Below are positions 53,649-62,813 of a stretch of DNA of 64,000 nucleotides, piece by piece. The stretch's first letter is position 1. Each line of letters begins with the position of its first letter. The DNA lies in NCBI GenBank assembly GCA_033391075.1, contig JAWPMV010000001.1, positions 3,162,001-3,226,000 of the forward strand, given 5' to 3'. The translations under genes and the position numbers were made by a program. The notes beneath the pieces are model-generated. The model was not told the origin of the DNA, did no database searches, and worked only from the letters and a program-made list of their open reading frames with translations. The DNA comes from Bacteroidia bacterium. Its GTDB lineage: Bacteria > Bacteroidota > Bacteroidia > J057.

Positions 53649-56276
53649 ATGAACATTTCCACCAAGTATTCACCAGCAGAGATCGAAGATAAGTGGTATC
53701 AGGCCTGGTTGGACGCAAAATGCTTTGCTTCCAGTCCAGACGAGCGTGAGCCCTATACCATAGTTATACCTCCTCCCAACGTAACCGGGATATTGCATAT
53801 GGGCCATATGCTAAACAATACCATACAGGATGTCCTGGTCAGAAGAAAAAGGATGGAAGGATACAATGCATGCTGGGTTCCGGGTACGGACCATGCATCT
53901 ATCGCGACTGAGGCCAAAGTGGTAAAAATGCTGGCGGATCAGGGGATCAGCAAATTTGACATCGGCAGGAAGAAATACCTCGAGCATGCATTCGAATGGA
54001 AAGAAAAGTATGGGGGAATAATCCTGCAACAGTTGAAAAAACTGGGCGCCAGTTGTGATTGGGATCGCACCGCCTTTACCATGGATGAAGATTATTCAAA
54101 ATCCGTGATTCAGGTATTTTGTGATCTTTATGAAAAAGGTCATGTATATCGCGGTATCCGTATGGTCAACTGGGATCCCTCTGCCAAAACAGCCGTTTCA
54201 GATGAAGAGGTAATCCACAAAGATACCCCCGGCAATCTCTACCATGTTCGCTATGCGATCAAAGATATGGAAGGGGAATTTGTAACCATTGCCACTACCC
54301 GACCCGAAACTATCCTGGGAGATACAGCCGTTGCGATCCATCCGGAAGATGAACGCTACACCCATCTGCATGGCAAGAAGGTTCTTGTGCCGCTGATCAA
54401 TAGAGAAATTCCTATCATCGCAGATGATTATGTTGAACGTGAATTTGGAACCGGATGTCTGAAAGTTACTCCTGCACATGATCTCAATGACTATGAGATC
54501 GGAATCAGGCATAATTTACCGACCATTGATGTATTAAATGAAGATGGTACTATCAGTGAGGCGGGAGAAATGTTTATCGGAGAAGATCGCTTTGTCGTTC
54601 GTAAGAAAATCTCCAAAGCTCTGGAAGAAGCTGGGCATCTGGTAGAGAAAGAACCTTACAACCACTCTGTGGGATACTCAGAAAGAACAGATGCGGCTAT
54701 TGAGCCCCGTTTGTCTATGCAGTGGTTCCTCAATATGCAAGAAGTCTCCAAACCGGCTCTAAAAGCGGTAATGGATGGCGAAATAGAACTGATTCCTGGC
54801 AAATTCATCAATACCTACAAATATTGGATGGAAAATGTACGGGATTGGTGTTTGTCCAGACAGCTTTGGTGGGGACATCAGATTCCGGCTTACTATATCA
54901 AGGGTACAAATGATCATGTAGTTGCTGCAACAGCATCAGAAGCCCTGGAAAAAGCAAAAGCAAAGACGGGAAATGCATCCCTGACAATGGATGAGCTGAC
55001 TCAGGATGAAGATGTATTGGATACCTGGGCTTCGAGTTGGCTCTGGCCGATTTCAACTTTCCGTGGATTGACCGATCCCGGAAATGAAGATATCAAGTAC
55101 TACTACCCTACCAATGATCTGGTTACGGCTCCGGAGATCCTTTTCTTTTGGGTTGCGAGAATGATCATTGCGGGTTATGAGTATATGGGCGAAAAGCCTT
55201 TCAAGAATGTTTATCTGCATGGAATTGTAAGAGATGACAAGCGGAGGAAAATGAGTAAATCCCTCGGTAACTCTCCCGACTCTTTGGAACTGATCGAGAA
55301 GTTTGGGGCAGATGGAGTTCGGGTAGGGATGCTATTGGCTTCTCCAGCGGGGAATGATCTTTTGTATAAAGATAGCCTGGTTGAACAAGGAAGAAACTTT
55401 GCTAACAAAATCTGGAATGCTTTCCGTCTGGTAAAAGGATGGGAAACTTCTGATGCACCTTCCTTGGACACAGATAAAATTGCCATTGAGTGGATGAAGG
55501 CCAAAATCAAAGATGCGGCTTTCGAAATCGAAGATCACTTCAGCAAATTTCGGATTTCAGATGCTTTGATGTCGGTATATAAATTGAAATGGGATGATTT
55601 CTGTTCCTGGTTCCTGGAAATGGTAAAACCTCCTTATGGAGAACCGATTTCTGCAGAAACTCTTGAATCCGTAATCGACCTATTTGAAGAAGCCCTTAAA
55701 ATTCTTCATCCGTTCATGCCTTTTATAACCGAAGAACTTTGGCATGGATTAAGAGAAAGAGAAGCTGATGATTTCATCATGCTAAGTGATATGCCCAAAG
55801 GAAATGGAAATAAGCCTTCCATTCTTGAAGACATCGATCTCATCACAGAAGGTATCTCAGCCGTAAGAAATTTCCGTACTCAGAAAGGCCTTTCGCCCAA
55901 AGAAAGCATCGAACTCTATATAAAGAGCGATCAGAAAACTCTCTTTGAAACCTATCAGGGATTCCTGAGCAAATTCCTCAATACTTCCAAAATCGAGTTT
56001 GTGGATGAGCAGGTGGATGGAACAGGTAGCCTAAGAGTCAGAACTCATGAGTTTTTCATTCCTCTGGGAGAGGTAGATGTTGAAGCCGAAAAGGAAAAAA
56101 TTCTCAAAGAGATTGAATACAACCAAGGCTTCCTGATCAAAATTCAAAAGAAACTGGCCAATGAACGCTTCGTTCAAAATGCACCTGAAAAAGTGGTAGA
56201 ACTCGAACGGAAAAAGCAATCTGACACAGAAGCTAAACTGGCTCTACTGAAAGATAGTCTGGAACAGTTAGGCTAA
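53649..56276 (+). CDS. valS: Valine--tRNA ligase
   Basis: This 875-residue class I synthetase has PPPNVTGILHMGHM (41-54, HIGH-type motif) and the CP1 editing domain (FVTIATTRPETILGDTAV, DYVEREFGTGCLKVTPAHD). It also has the WCLSRQLWWGHQIPAYY stretch, KMSKSLGNSPD (534-544), the anticodon-binding domain and a C-terminal coiled coil (about 800-875). Length and motifs are those of ValRS rather than IleRS or LeuRS. It charges tRNA-Val and edits mischarged Thr. Confidence 0.97.
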   Translation: MNISTKYSPAEIEDKWYQAWLDAKCFASSPDEREPYTIVIPPPNVTGILHMGHMLNNTIQDVLVRRKRMEGYNACWVPGTDHASIATEAKVVKMLADQGISKFDIGRKKYLEHAFEWKEKYGGIILQQLKKLGASCDWDRTAFTMDEDYSKSVIQVFCDLYEKGHVYRGIRMVNWDPSAKTAVSDEEVIHKDTPGNLYHVRYAIKDMEGEFVTIATTRPETILGDTAVAIHPEDERYTHLHGKKVLVPLINREIPIIADDYVEREFGTGCLKVTPAHDLNDYEIGIRHNLPTIDVLNEDGTISEAGEMFIGEDRFVVRKKISKALEEAGHLVEKEPYNHSVGYSERTDAAIEPRLSMQWFLNMQEVSKPALKAVMDGEIELIPGKFINTYKYWMENVRDWCLSRQLWWGHQIPAYYIKGTNDHVVAATASEALEKAKAKTGNASLTMDELTQDEDVLDTWASSWLWPISTFRGLTDPGNEDIKYYYPTNDLVTAPEILFFWVARMIIAGYEYMGEKPFKNVYLHGIVRDDKRRKMSKSLGNSPDSLELIEKFGADGVRVGMLLASPAGNDLLYKDSLVEQGRNFANKIWNAFRLVKGWETSDAPSLDTDKIAIEWMKAKIKDAAFEIEDHFSKFRISDALMSVYKLKWDDFCSWFLEMVKPPYGEPISAETLESVIDLFEEALKILHPFMPFITEELWHGLREREADDFIMLSDMPKGNGNKPSILEDIDLITEGISAVRNFRTQKGLSPKESIELYIKSDQKTLFETYQGFLSKFLNTSKIEFVDEQVDGTGSLRVRTHEFFIPLGEVDVEAEKEKILKEIEYNQGFLIKIQKKLANERFVQNAPEKVVELERKKQSDTEAKLALLKDSLEQLG

Positions 56277-56297
56277 AGATATTTAGATAATAAATCG

Positions 56298-56331
56298 TAG
56301 GGGCTGATATAAATCAGCCCCTATTTTTTTT
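56298..56331 (+). terminator. Intrinsic terminator of valS
   Basis: taggggctgat and atcagccccta form an 11-bp perfect stem followed by eight T, 21 bases after the valS stop. Confidence 0.93.
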
Positions 56332-56343
56332 ACAAAATTCTTT

Positions 56344-56458
56344 GTCATCCTGAGCACCGTCGAAGGGACTAAATGAGGTACCAGAAATTATGAGTTAGTT
56401 CAAAATTGGCACAGCTTGGGGTAAGAAATGTAGGCCCCTCGACGGAGCTCGGGGTGAC
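56344..56458. repeat. REP-like inverted repeat pair
   Basis: gtcatcctgagcaccgtcga (56344-56363, continuing agggac) is matched by the reverse complement of 56435-56458, which reads gtcaccccgagctccgtcga followed by gggg. The two arms are about 65 bases apart and differ at a few positions. The GTCATCCTGAGC...GTCGAAGG type is a dispersed extragenic palindrome seen between genes in many bacteria. Confidence 0.7.
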
Positions 56459-56513
56459 ACAGCTTGTGTTGGGACTACAAATCATGTCAAGCTTAAGCCC
56501 CAAAAACAAAGGC

Positions 56514-56534
56514 CCCGGAAGAAGTTCTTCCGGG
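56514..56534 (-). terminator. Strong hairpin, possible terminator of the EamA gene
   Basis: cccggaagaa and ttcttccggg form a perfect 10-bp stem around one base. On the minus strand GGCCTTTGTTTTT follows. It lies about 185 bases beyond the stop of the EamA transporter, so it would end a long 3' UTR. Confidence 0.55.
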
Positions 56535-56717
56535 ACATCAAGGTTTGTAAACAAAATTGAATATTACGAATCTTTTTAGCTCATGATTGTTAAACAGCAA
56601 CTTTTGATTAAAGCATTTTATAAAACTTTTTGTTTAGCTGTTAATTCTCATAGGAAATAATAATTCCTACTTTAGAATATACCGAATTTTCACCTGTTTT
56701 TCAAATAGTCCCTCTAC

Positions 56718-57620
56718 TCATCGCCCTGCCCGATTTACGAGATAAACACTACATAAAATCAGGCCCATTGCCAGAATTTGCCAGTAGGAAATCTGTTCAC
56801 CATCCCAGGCTCCCCAACTAATTGCAACCAGGGGCATGAGATAGGTAGTTAGGGTTGCAAAGACTGAACCACTTATTTGTACGAGGTAGCTCAGAAGGAT
56901 CAAAGCAATGGCATTTGCAAAGATTCCCAGGATCAACACAAAACCCATCGCACGCATGCCCCCTTCTACCTCAAAAGCCAGGGGAAAGAATTCTCCCGTC
57001 AGTAACAAAGTCCCCGAAAGAGGTAATATTAGCAGAAAGGCCACAGATGCGATCTGCAAGGCGCTAAGTCCACGCAGGTTGAATTGTAGCATATTGGCCG
57101 TAAAGCCATTGAGAACCGTTGCAAAGACCGAGACCAGGACAAAAAAATTAGCATAGCCAATCTCAGCATTTCCACTAACCCGCAACAAGAAAAGGGTCGC
57201 GGCCAGGCCTAGCAATAAACCCAGTGCTTGCATGCGATTTAGTTTCTGTTTATAGGCCAACAAACCCACGATCAGGGTCATGAGCGGCGTCAGGGTATTG
57301 ATGATCCCATTGAGGGCACTGTCAATCTGGCTTTGAGCCACGGCATAAGAAAGGGTGGTGAAAATATTGGCAATGACAGAGAAAAGTATCAGATATTTCC
57401 ATTTCTCACCCGGAATATTTTTTAGCTCCCGAAGGGCAAAAGGAAGAAGGGTAATAGCCGCGAAAGTCATCCGTCCCGAAACGACCTGCAAAGGTGTAAA
57501 AACGACCAGTGCTTTCTTTAGCATAATGAAGGAACTCCCCCAAACAAAAGTCAGGACAAGGATCAACACCCATGCTTGTATTTTGGGAGGAATATTTTCC
57601 AGGTATTCTTTCAGTGGCAT
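56718..57620 (-). CDS. EamA/DMT family transporter
   Basis: This 300-residue integral membrane protein has ten predicted helices in two EamA halves. The typical start AWVLILVLTFVWGSSFIMLKKA and the mid-protein repeat (NFFVLVSVFATVLNGFTANML) support the duplication. Members export amino acids or metabolites; the substrate is unknown. It diverges from the serine hydrolase at 57744. Confidence 0.93.
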   Translation of the reverse strand: MPLKEYLENIPPKIQAWVLILVLTFVWGSSFIMLKKALVVFTPLQVVSGRMTFAAITLLPFALRELKNIPGEKWKYLILFSVIANIFTTLSYAVAQSQIDSALNGIINTLTPLMTLIVGLLAYKQKLNRMQALGLLLGLAATLFLLRVSGNAEIGYANFFVLVSVFATVLNGFTANMLQFNLRGLSALQIASVAFLLILPLSGTLLLTGEFFPLAFEVEGGMRAMGFVLILGIFANAIALILLSYLVQISGSVFATLTTYLMPLVAISWGAWDGEQISYWQILAMGLILCSVYLVNRAGR

Positions 57621-57743
57621 GATTCGAGGCCAAAATTAGTAATTAAATCCAGACCTTTAGCCAGAGAAAAATTAATTTCTTGTAATATCTTTAAGAAAGT
57701 GGGTACTAAGTGAATAGAGAACAAATTAATTTAACTAGAACAC

Positions 57744-59411
57744 ATGAAAATCCTGGTCTTTAGCTTGAGCCTCATTTTTAGCCTGACATTTCTGCATCAT
57801 CCTGTTTTCGCCCAAAGAATACCTGAAAGCATCAAGCAGAACATCCGAGCAAGAATTGACAATGGGGAAAATAAAAACATCATCATTGGCATTGTTGATG
57901 AGAAGGGAAAACAATACTATAGTTATGGCTATGTTTCTGATAAAGCCAAAGTAGCTCCCAAGAAATATACCCTCTATGAAATCGGCTCTGTCAGCAAAGT
58001 TTTTACCGGACTTGCACTGGCAATGGCGGCAACTGAAGAGCAAATCAACTTAGATGATCCTTTAGCTGATCATTTGCCGGAAGGGGTAAAACTCAAAGAT
58101 TATGAGGGGCAAGCCGTTTTGATGAAACACCTTTCTAATCATTACTCTGGCCTTCCACGCCTGCCAGAAAACATGCCTTTTACAGATCCTCTGAATCCCT
58201 ATGAAGATTATGACAAAGAACTCTTGTGGGAATTCCTGAATGGACATGCTTTGAGAAGGGCACCAGAGGCTAAATATGAATATTCAAATTTGGCAGTCGG
58301 ACTATTGGGGACGATTCTGGCAGATAAAAAAGGAAAAAGCTATGATGAATTGATTTATGGGGAAATCTCCAGCAAACTGGATATGAAGGATACGAGGGTC
58401 AAGTTGAATGATGATCAGAAGCTTCGTCTATCTCCGGGCCATGATGGCAATAAACAAGTTAAGAACTGGGACCTCAACGCTTTGGAAGGAGCAGGCGCCA
58501 TTCGTTCATCAGCCTCTGATATGCTCAATTTCCTCATGTACCAGATGGAAATGTATCCTTCTCCTTTAACTAGCGCTATGAGATTGAGCCAAAAAGGAAC
58601 TGCAGCTCTGGATAATGGTACAGACTCAGTTGCCCTGGGTTGGCACATCAAACATGGGGAAGACTCAAAAATCATCTGGCACAACGGACAGACGGGAGGC
58701 TATCATTCCTTTCTGGGATTTGATAAAGCCAAGAAAAAGGGGGTAGTCGTTTTGAGCAATTCAACCATCAGCATAGATGACATCGGCTTGCATTTTCTGG
58801 ATGCGAATAATCCCCTTAAGGAGATCAAAGAAATAGTTAAGCTGGGAGTAGAAACCCTGGATCAATATGTGGGCACGTACTCTTTAGCGCCCAATGTGAA
58901 TGTATTTATCCGGAGAAATAATCTTCAATTGAGCGCACAGGTGACAGGCCAGGGAGAATTTGAGATTTATCCCGAATCTGAAAATAGATTTTTCCTCAGA
59001 GTTGTCGATGCAGCTGTCGAGTTCAATAAAGACGATGAAGGAAATATTGAAAGTTTTACTCTCTTTCAAAATGGTCTGGAACAAGTAGCCAAGAGAACTT
59101 CTGATGAGACTCCAAAAGTGGAGAAAAAAGAGCGAGTTGAGATCGAATTAAGTGAGTCGCAAATTGAGAAGTATGATGGAAGCTATATACTCGCACCTGG
59201 AGTTGAGTTCACCGTTACGCATAAAGGAAATCAGCTCTATGTAAAACTGACCGGCCAGGCTTCATTCCCCGTATATGCAGTATCAGAAAGCAGATTCTTT
59301 TACAAAATTGTAGATGCCGAATTAGAATTTGAAGTAAATGATAAGGGAGAAGCAAGGGCAGTAACCTTATTCCAAAACGGAGCAGAGCAGAAAGCAAAAC
59401 GTAAAGAATGA
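57744..59411 (+). CDS. Exported serine hydrolase (class C beta-lactamase fold) with two C-terminal DUF3471-like repeats
   Basis: This 555-residue protein has a signal peptide (about 1-23, ending PVFAQ). The beta-lactamase-type domain (25-370) has S82-x-x-K85 in GSVSKVF, Y180-S-N182 and H313-N-G in WHNGQTGGYHS. Two similar domains of about 90 residues follow (LDQYVGTYSLAPNVNV and IEKYDGSYILAPGVEF starts, both ending FQNG.EQ.AKR). The architecture is common in Bacteroidota hydrolases of peptides or esters, so true beta-lactamase activity should not be assumed. Confidence 0.92.
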   Translation: MKILVFSLSLIFSLTFLHHPVFAQRIPESIKQNIRARIDNGENKNIIIGIVDEKGKQYYSYGYVSDKAKVAPKKYTLYEIGSVSKVFTGLALAMAATEEQINLDDPLADHLPEGVKLKDYEGQAVLMKHLSNHYSGLPRLPENMPFTDPLNPYEDYDKELLWEFLNGHALRRAPEAKYEYSNLAVGLLGTILADKKGKSYDELIYGEISSKLDMKDTRVKLNDDQKLRLSPGHDGNKQVKNWDLNALEGAGAIRSSASDMLNFLMYQMEMYPSPLTSAMRLSQKGTAALDNGTDSVALGWHIKHGEDSKIIWHNGQTGGYHSFLGFDKAKKKGVVVLSNSTISIDDIGLHFLDANNPLKEIKEIVKLGVETLDQYVGTYSLAPNVNVFIRRNNLQLSAQVTGQGEFEIYPESENRFFLRVVDAAVEFNKDDEGNIESFTLFQNGLEQVAKRTSDETPKVEKKERVEIELSESQIEKYDGSYILAPGVEFTVTHKGNQLYVKLTGQASFPVYAVSESRFFYKIVDAELEFEVNDKGEARAVTLFQNGAEQKAKRKE

Positions 59412-59516
59412 TGCTTCAACATTAAAAGGAGGAAATGTCGTTTTACGGACGGCTATCAAGCTTAAGGCTATATCTTACATAGTCGTCGATAAATAAGATT
59501 AAGTAGGCGATTAGGC

Positions 59517-59547
59517 TTGTGGCCTAGTGGGCGTGCAACTAATTTTG
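59517..59547 (+). promoter_or_regulatory. Probable promoter of the DUF5916 gene
   Basis: TTG at 59517-59519 and TAATTTTG at 59540-59547 are separated by 20 bases. This fits the Bacteroidota -33/-7 pattern. The start codon is 15 bases downstream of the -7 element. Confidence 0.6.
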
Positions 59548-59562
59548 CACAAAATCTAATCG

Positions 59563-61782
59563 ATGCTAAGAACGCTTGTCCCCCTTTTTATTTCCGCAAT
59601 CCTAGTTTGTGGAACTAGCTTCGCCCAGTCAGGTTCGAACTATTCAGATCGTAGCATCAACATCAAAGAGGCCACAGAAACGATTCGTTTGGATGGTGTA
59701 CTCGATGACAAAGCCTGGCAGGAAGCCGAAAGCAGTAATGGATTTTTCCAGCGCTTTCCAATGGATACTTCTTTAGCGGAGTCCCAGACGGAAGTAATGC
59801 TTTCCTACGACAAGAACTTCTTATACGTAGCAGCGATTTGCCACAGAAAGCCTGGTGAGTACGTAATTTCTTCATTACGCCGTGATTTTTCTACCAGAGG
59901 AGAAGATTATTTTGCTATTATTCTCGATCCTTTTCTAGACAAGACCAATGGCTTCGAGTTTGCAGTCAGTGCGTATGGTGTTCAAAGAGAATCTCTGATC
60001 ACCAATGGAGGAAATGGAAGGAATGGAACGACTTCAAGCTGGGACAATAAATGGTTTGCCAAAACCAGTAGAGATGATAAAGGCTACTATGTAGAAATAG
60101 CTATTCCATTTAAAACCCTTAGATATAAAGAAGGGGGCACAGAATGGGGAATCAATTTCGCCCGCTCAGAATCACAAACCAATGAGCGAACCAATTGGAC
60201 CCTTATTCCCCGAAACTTTCAATCCACTTCTTTGGGTTTTACAGGTGCTTTGAGATGGGATAAACCTTTGAGAAAACCGGGATTCAATATGGCAGTAATT
60301 CCATATATGACAGGAGGAATTACCAAAAATTATGAAGAAGGAACGGATCCAAATTCCGGAGGAGCTATTGGCGGAGATATAAAAATTGGGGTTGGACCAG
60401 CCCTCAACCTTGACCTGACCATCAATCCTGACTTTTCACAAGTAGAAGTTGATCGTCAGGTAACCAATCTGGATCGATTTGAGATTTCTTTCCCCGAAAG
60501 AAGACAGTTCTTTCTGGAAAACAATGACTTATTCTCCAGCTTTGGGACGCAATCTTTGAGGCCATTTTTTACCCGGAGGATCGGTATTGCCAAAGATATT
60601 GTTACCAATGAGACCGTAGAAAATCGAATCATTGCAGGTGCCCGATTGAGTGGGAAGTTGAATAAAGACTGGCGGGTTGGCTTGCTGAATATGCAGACAG
60701 AGTCTGATCCGGAAATTGGAGTGCCAGCCACAAACTATACCGTAGGAGTGGCTCAACGCCAGGTTTTCAGCAGATCCAATATATCCGGCATTGTGATCAA
60801 TAAAGAATCCTTTGCTACTACTGCAGAGGAAGATACCCTGGCATTCCCTCGTAGTTTCAATCGGGTCGTTGGAATGGATTACAATCACGCTTCCCGGGAT
60901 AATAAATGGCAGGGAAAAGTCTTTTACCATAAATCCATTGGGATGGAAAATCTCGATGATGAATACTCACATGGTACTAGTCTCCGATACAATAGTCCGA
61001 TTTGGGAAGTGCAGTGGAATCATGAGGTGGTAGGGGAAAATTATGATGCAGAAGTAGGTTTCATCAGAAGAACCGGATATAGAAGAATCAGCCCTAGTCT
61101 GGAATATAAATATTATCCCAAACTCAAACTTTTCAATCGGGTTGGAGCAGAGGTTCAAACGGATTATCTATGGTCCAATGAATTGGGACTTACCGACAGA
61201 ACCCTGAGTGCCGACATTATCCTAAGGTTTAATAGAGGAGATTATCTTCGCTTTGGCTATGAGAATGAATATGTAAAGTTGACAAGCAGTTTCGATCCTA
61301 CCCGAACCGATGGATTAGAATTAGAAGCAGGAACAGAATATAATGCGCACAGGATGACAGCCCTGTTTTTCTCAGATAGTCGTAGAAAGTTTAATACCTT
61401 TTTCCGCGCTACGCATGGAGAATATTTCAATGGCAGAAGGTCCGGTATCTCTGGGGAATTGCGTTATCGCATGCAACCCAGAGCCGTTATTTCCTCCAGT
61501 TTCTCCTTAAATCGCGTCGAACTACCTGAGCCCTACAATAGTGCTACGCTTATTCTGGTGGGTCCCAAGATTGATCTCACCTTCACCGACAAAATCTTCT
61601 TCACTACCCTCATCCAATACAATAACCAGATAGACAATGTGAACATCAACGCCCGTTTCCAATGGCGTTATGCACCGGTCTCAGACCTTTTCATTGTCTA
61701 TACCGACAATTATTATTCTTCAAATTTCCAGGTAAAAAATCGGGGAATTGTGTTGAAGTTGACGTATTGGTTAAACGTGTAG
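59563..61782 (+). CDS. DUF5916 outer-membrane protein with CBM9-like N-terminal domain
   Basis: This 739-residue protein has a signal peptide (about 1-21, ending TSFAQ). A CBM9-like beta domain lies at about 35-230 (IRLDGVLDDKAWQEAE, EVMLSYDKNFLYVAA, YVEIAIPFKTLRYKEGGTEW). The DUF5916 part follows (NPDFSQVEVDRQVTNLDRFE, FPERRQFFLENNDLF) and ends in many amphipathic beta strands with a C-terminal aromatic pattern (GIVLKLTYWLNV). It is probably an outer-membrane barrel. The family has no firmly established activity. Confidence 0.92.
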   Translation: MLRTLVPLFISAILVCGTSFAQSGSNYSDRSINIKEATETIRLDGVLDDKAWQEAESSNGFFQRFPMDTSLAESQTEVMLSYDKNFLYVAAICHRKPGEYVISSLRRDFSTRGEDYFAIILDPFLDKTNGFEFAVSAYGVQRESLITNGGNGRNGTTSSWDNKWFAKTSRDDKGYYVEIAIPFKTLRYKEGGTEWGINFARSESQTNERTNWTLIPRNFQSTSLGFTGALRWDKPLRKPGFNMAVIPYMTGGITKNYEEGTDPNSGGAIGGDIKIGVGPALNLDLTINPDFSQVEVDRQVTNLDRFEISFPERRQFFLENNDLFSSFGTQSLRPFFTRRIGIAKDIVTNETVENRIIAGARLSGKLNKDWRVGLLNMQTESDPEIGVPATNYTVGVAQRQVFSRSNISGIVINKESFATTAEEDTLAFPRSFNRVVGMDYNHASRDNKWQGKVFYHKSIGMENLDDEYSHGTSLRYNSPIWEVQWNHEVVGENYDAEVGFIRRTGYRRISPSLEYKYYPKLKLFNRVGAEVQTDYLWSNELGLTDRTLSADIILRFNRGDYLRFGYENEYVKLTSSFDPTRTDGLELEAGTEYNAHRMTALFFSDSRRKFNTFFRATHGEYFNGRRSGISGELRYRMQPRAVISSSFSLNRVELPEPYNSATLILVGPKIDLTFTDKIFFTTLIQYNNQIDNVNINARFQWRYAPVSDLFIVYTDNYYSSNFQVKNRGIVLKLTYWLNV

Positions 61783-61788
61783 AGAAGT

Positions 61789-61850
61789 GTTCTGGTGTTC
61801 AGATGTTCTGGTGTTATTGCAAGTTTTTATATCCCAGGAGAACACCAGAA
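61789..61850. repeat. Direct and inverted copies of a TTCTGGTGTT motif
   Basis: ttctggtgtt occurs at 61790-61799 and 61806-61815, and its complement aacaccagaa at 61841-61850. The second and third copies could pair over a 25-base loop. The site lies between two convergent genes and may serve as a bidirectional terminator. Confidence 0.6.
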
Positions 61851-61863
61851 TACCCGAGCACAT

Positions 61864-62709
61864 TTATTTCAGCTTCCCTTCCAACTCTTCAAAAGCCTCT
61901 TTCTGCTCCTTTGTCAACTTCGTTGGGGTCTTCACCTGTACGGTAACATACAGATTGCCAAACTTGCTGGTGGTTCCATAATGAGGCATTCCGAGGCCAG
62001 ATAGTTTGAGTTTCTCTCCACTTTGGGTTCCTGCTGGTATGGTGAAACTGACACTTCCCTTTAAAGTAGGGATTTTGATCTTTCTATTGAGAACGAGATC
62101 AAAAAGATCCACCTTGAGGTCTATGTATAGATCGTTTTCTCGGCGGCTGAATTTGCCATGGGGTTTGATTTTCACTTCTAAAATGAGATCGCCAGCAGGC
62201 CCTCCACTTCTTCCCGGTCCCCCCTGCCCTTTCAGCCGCAACTTCTGGCCATGCTTTACCCCTGCTTTGACATGTACTCGCAATTTCTTACCATCATACT
62301 TCAGAACATCTCTCATGCCTTTATAGGCCTCCTCAAGACTGATGGTCATATTAGCAACATGGTCCCGACCTTTACGTATGGTATTTCGGGCACCAAATAT
62401 CTCTTCAAAAAATGAGGTAAATACCGAATTGATATCTCCTCCACCGGGAGCCTGCCTAAAACCTCCCATAGGTCCCCCCTGATATTGGCGGAAATTCTGC
62501 CCCAGCATATCGTACTTGCGCCGGTTGTCCGGATCAAGCAGTACTTCCTTGGCTTCACTGATCTCTTTAAACCGCTGTTCGGCAGAAGGATTGTTGGGAT
62601 TGGCATCGGGATGATACTTTACCGCCAGCTTCTTATACTTCTTCCGGATCTCCTCTTCACTCGCAGTACGGCTTACTCCCAGAACTTTATAATAATCTTT
62701 ATACTGCAT
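61864..62709 (-). CDS. DnaJ-like co-chaperone without zinc finger (CbpA type)
   Basis: The start is placed at the ATG at 62709 (MQYKDYYKVLGV); a TTG one codon upstream is also open. The 281-residue protein has a J domain (3-68) with HPD in KYHPDANPNN, a Gly-rich linker (GGPMGGFRQAPGGGD), and a two-lobe substrate-binding domain (VHVKAGVKHGQKLRLKGQGG, FTIPAGTQSGEKLKLSGLG). There is no CxxCxGxG zinc domain, as in CbpA. It stimulates the ATPase of DnaK and holds unfolded clients. No dnaK is nearby. Confidence 0.95.
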   Translation of the reverse strand: MQYKDYYKVLGVSRTASEEEIRKKYKKLAVKYHPDANPNNPSAEQRFKEISEAKEVLLDPDNRRKYDMLGQNFRQYQGGPMGGFRQAPGGGDINSVFTSFFEEIFGARNTIRKGRDHVANMTISLEEAYKGMRDVLKYDGKKLRVHVKAGVKHGQKLRLKGQGGPGRSGGPAGDLILEVKIKPHGKFSRRENDLYIDLKVDLFDLVLNRKIKIPTLKGSVSFTIPAGTQSGEKLKLSGLGMPHYGTTSKFGNLYVTVQVKTPTKLTKEQKEAFEELEGKLK

Positions 62710-62745
62710 CAATCAATAGTACACAATTCCCGTGCAAAAAGAAAA

Positions 62746-62777
62746 GTGTCAGATGCAGGAGGTCCCACATCTGACAC
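62746..62777 (-). terminator. Intrinsic terminator of the right-edge T9SS gene
   Basis: gtgtcagatg and catctgacac form a perfect 10-bp stem. On the minus strand TTTTCTTTTTG follows. It lies 37 bases after the stop at 62814 and just upstream of the dnaJ-like start. Confidence 0.88.
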
Positions 62778-62813
62778 AAGGTCATAAAATTTATGTCAAG
62801 CTGACAAATCAGC

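Larger units (their letters stand above)
56277..56717. other. Intergenic region with hairpins, no gene
   Basis: This 441-bp convergent region between valS and the EamA gene contains the valS terminator, a REP-like inverted pair and another strong hairpin (listed separately). The last 150 bases are AT-rich. Open frames here are in the repeat itself and are not supported as genes. Confidence 0.7.

Noticed and set aside
56369-56554. Minus-strand 61-codon frame near valS
   Set aside because: It lies within the REP-like repeat and hairpin region and is explained by the repeat sequence.
57744-59411. Antibiotic-resistance beta-lactamase
   Set aside because: The SxxK/YxN/HxG fold is shared by many esterases and peptidases, and the DUF3471-like tails are typical of those; resistance cannot be claimed.
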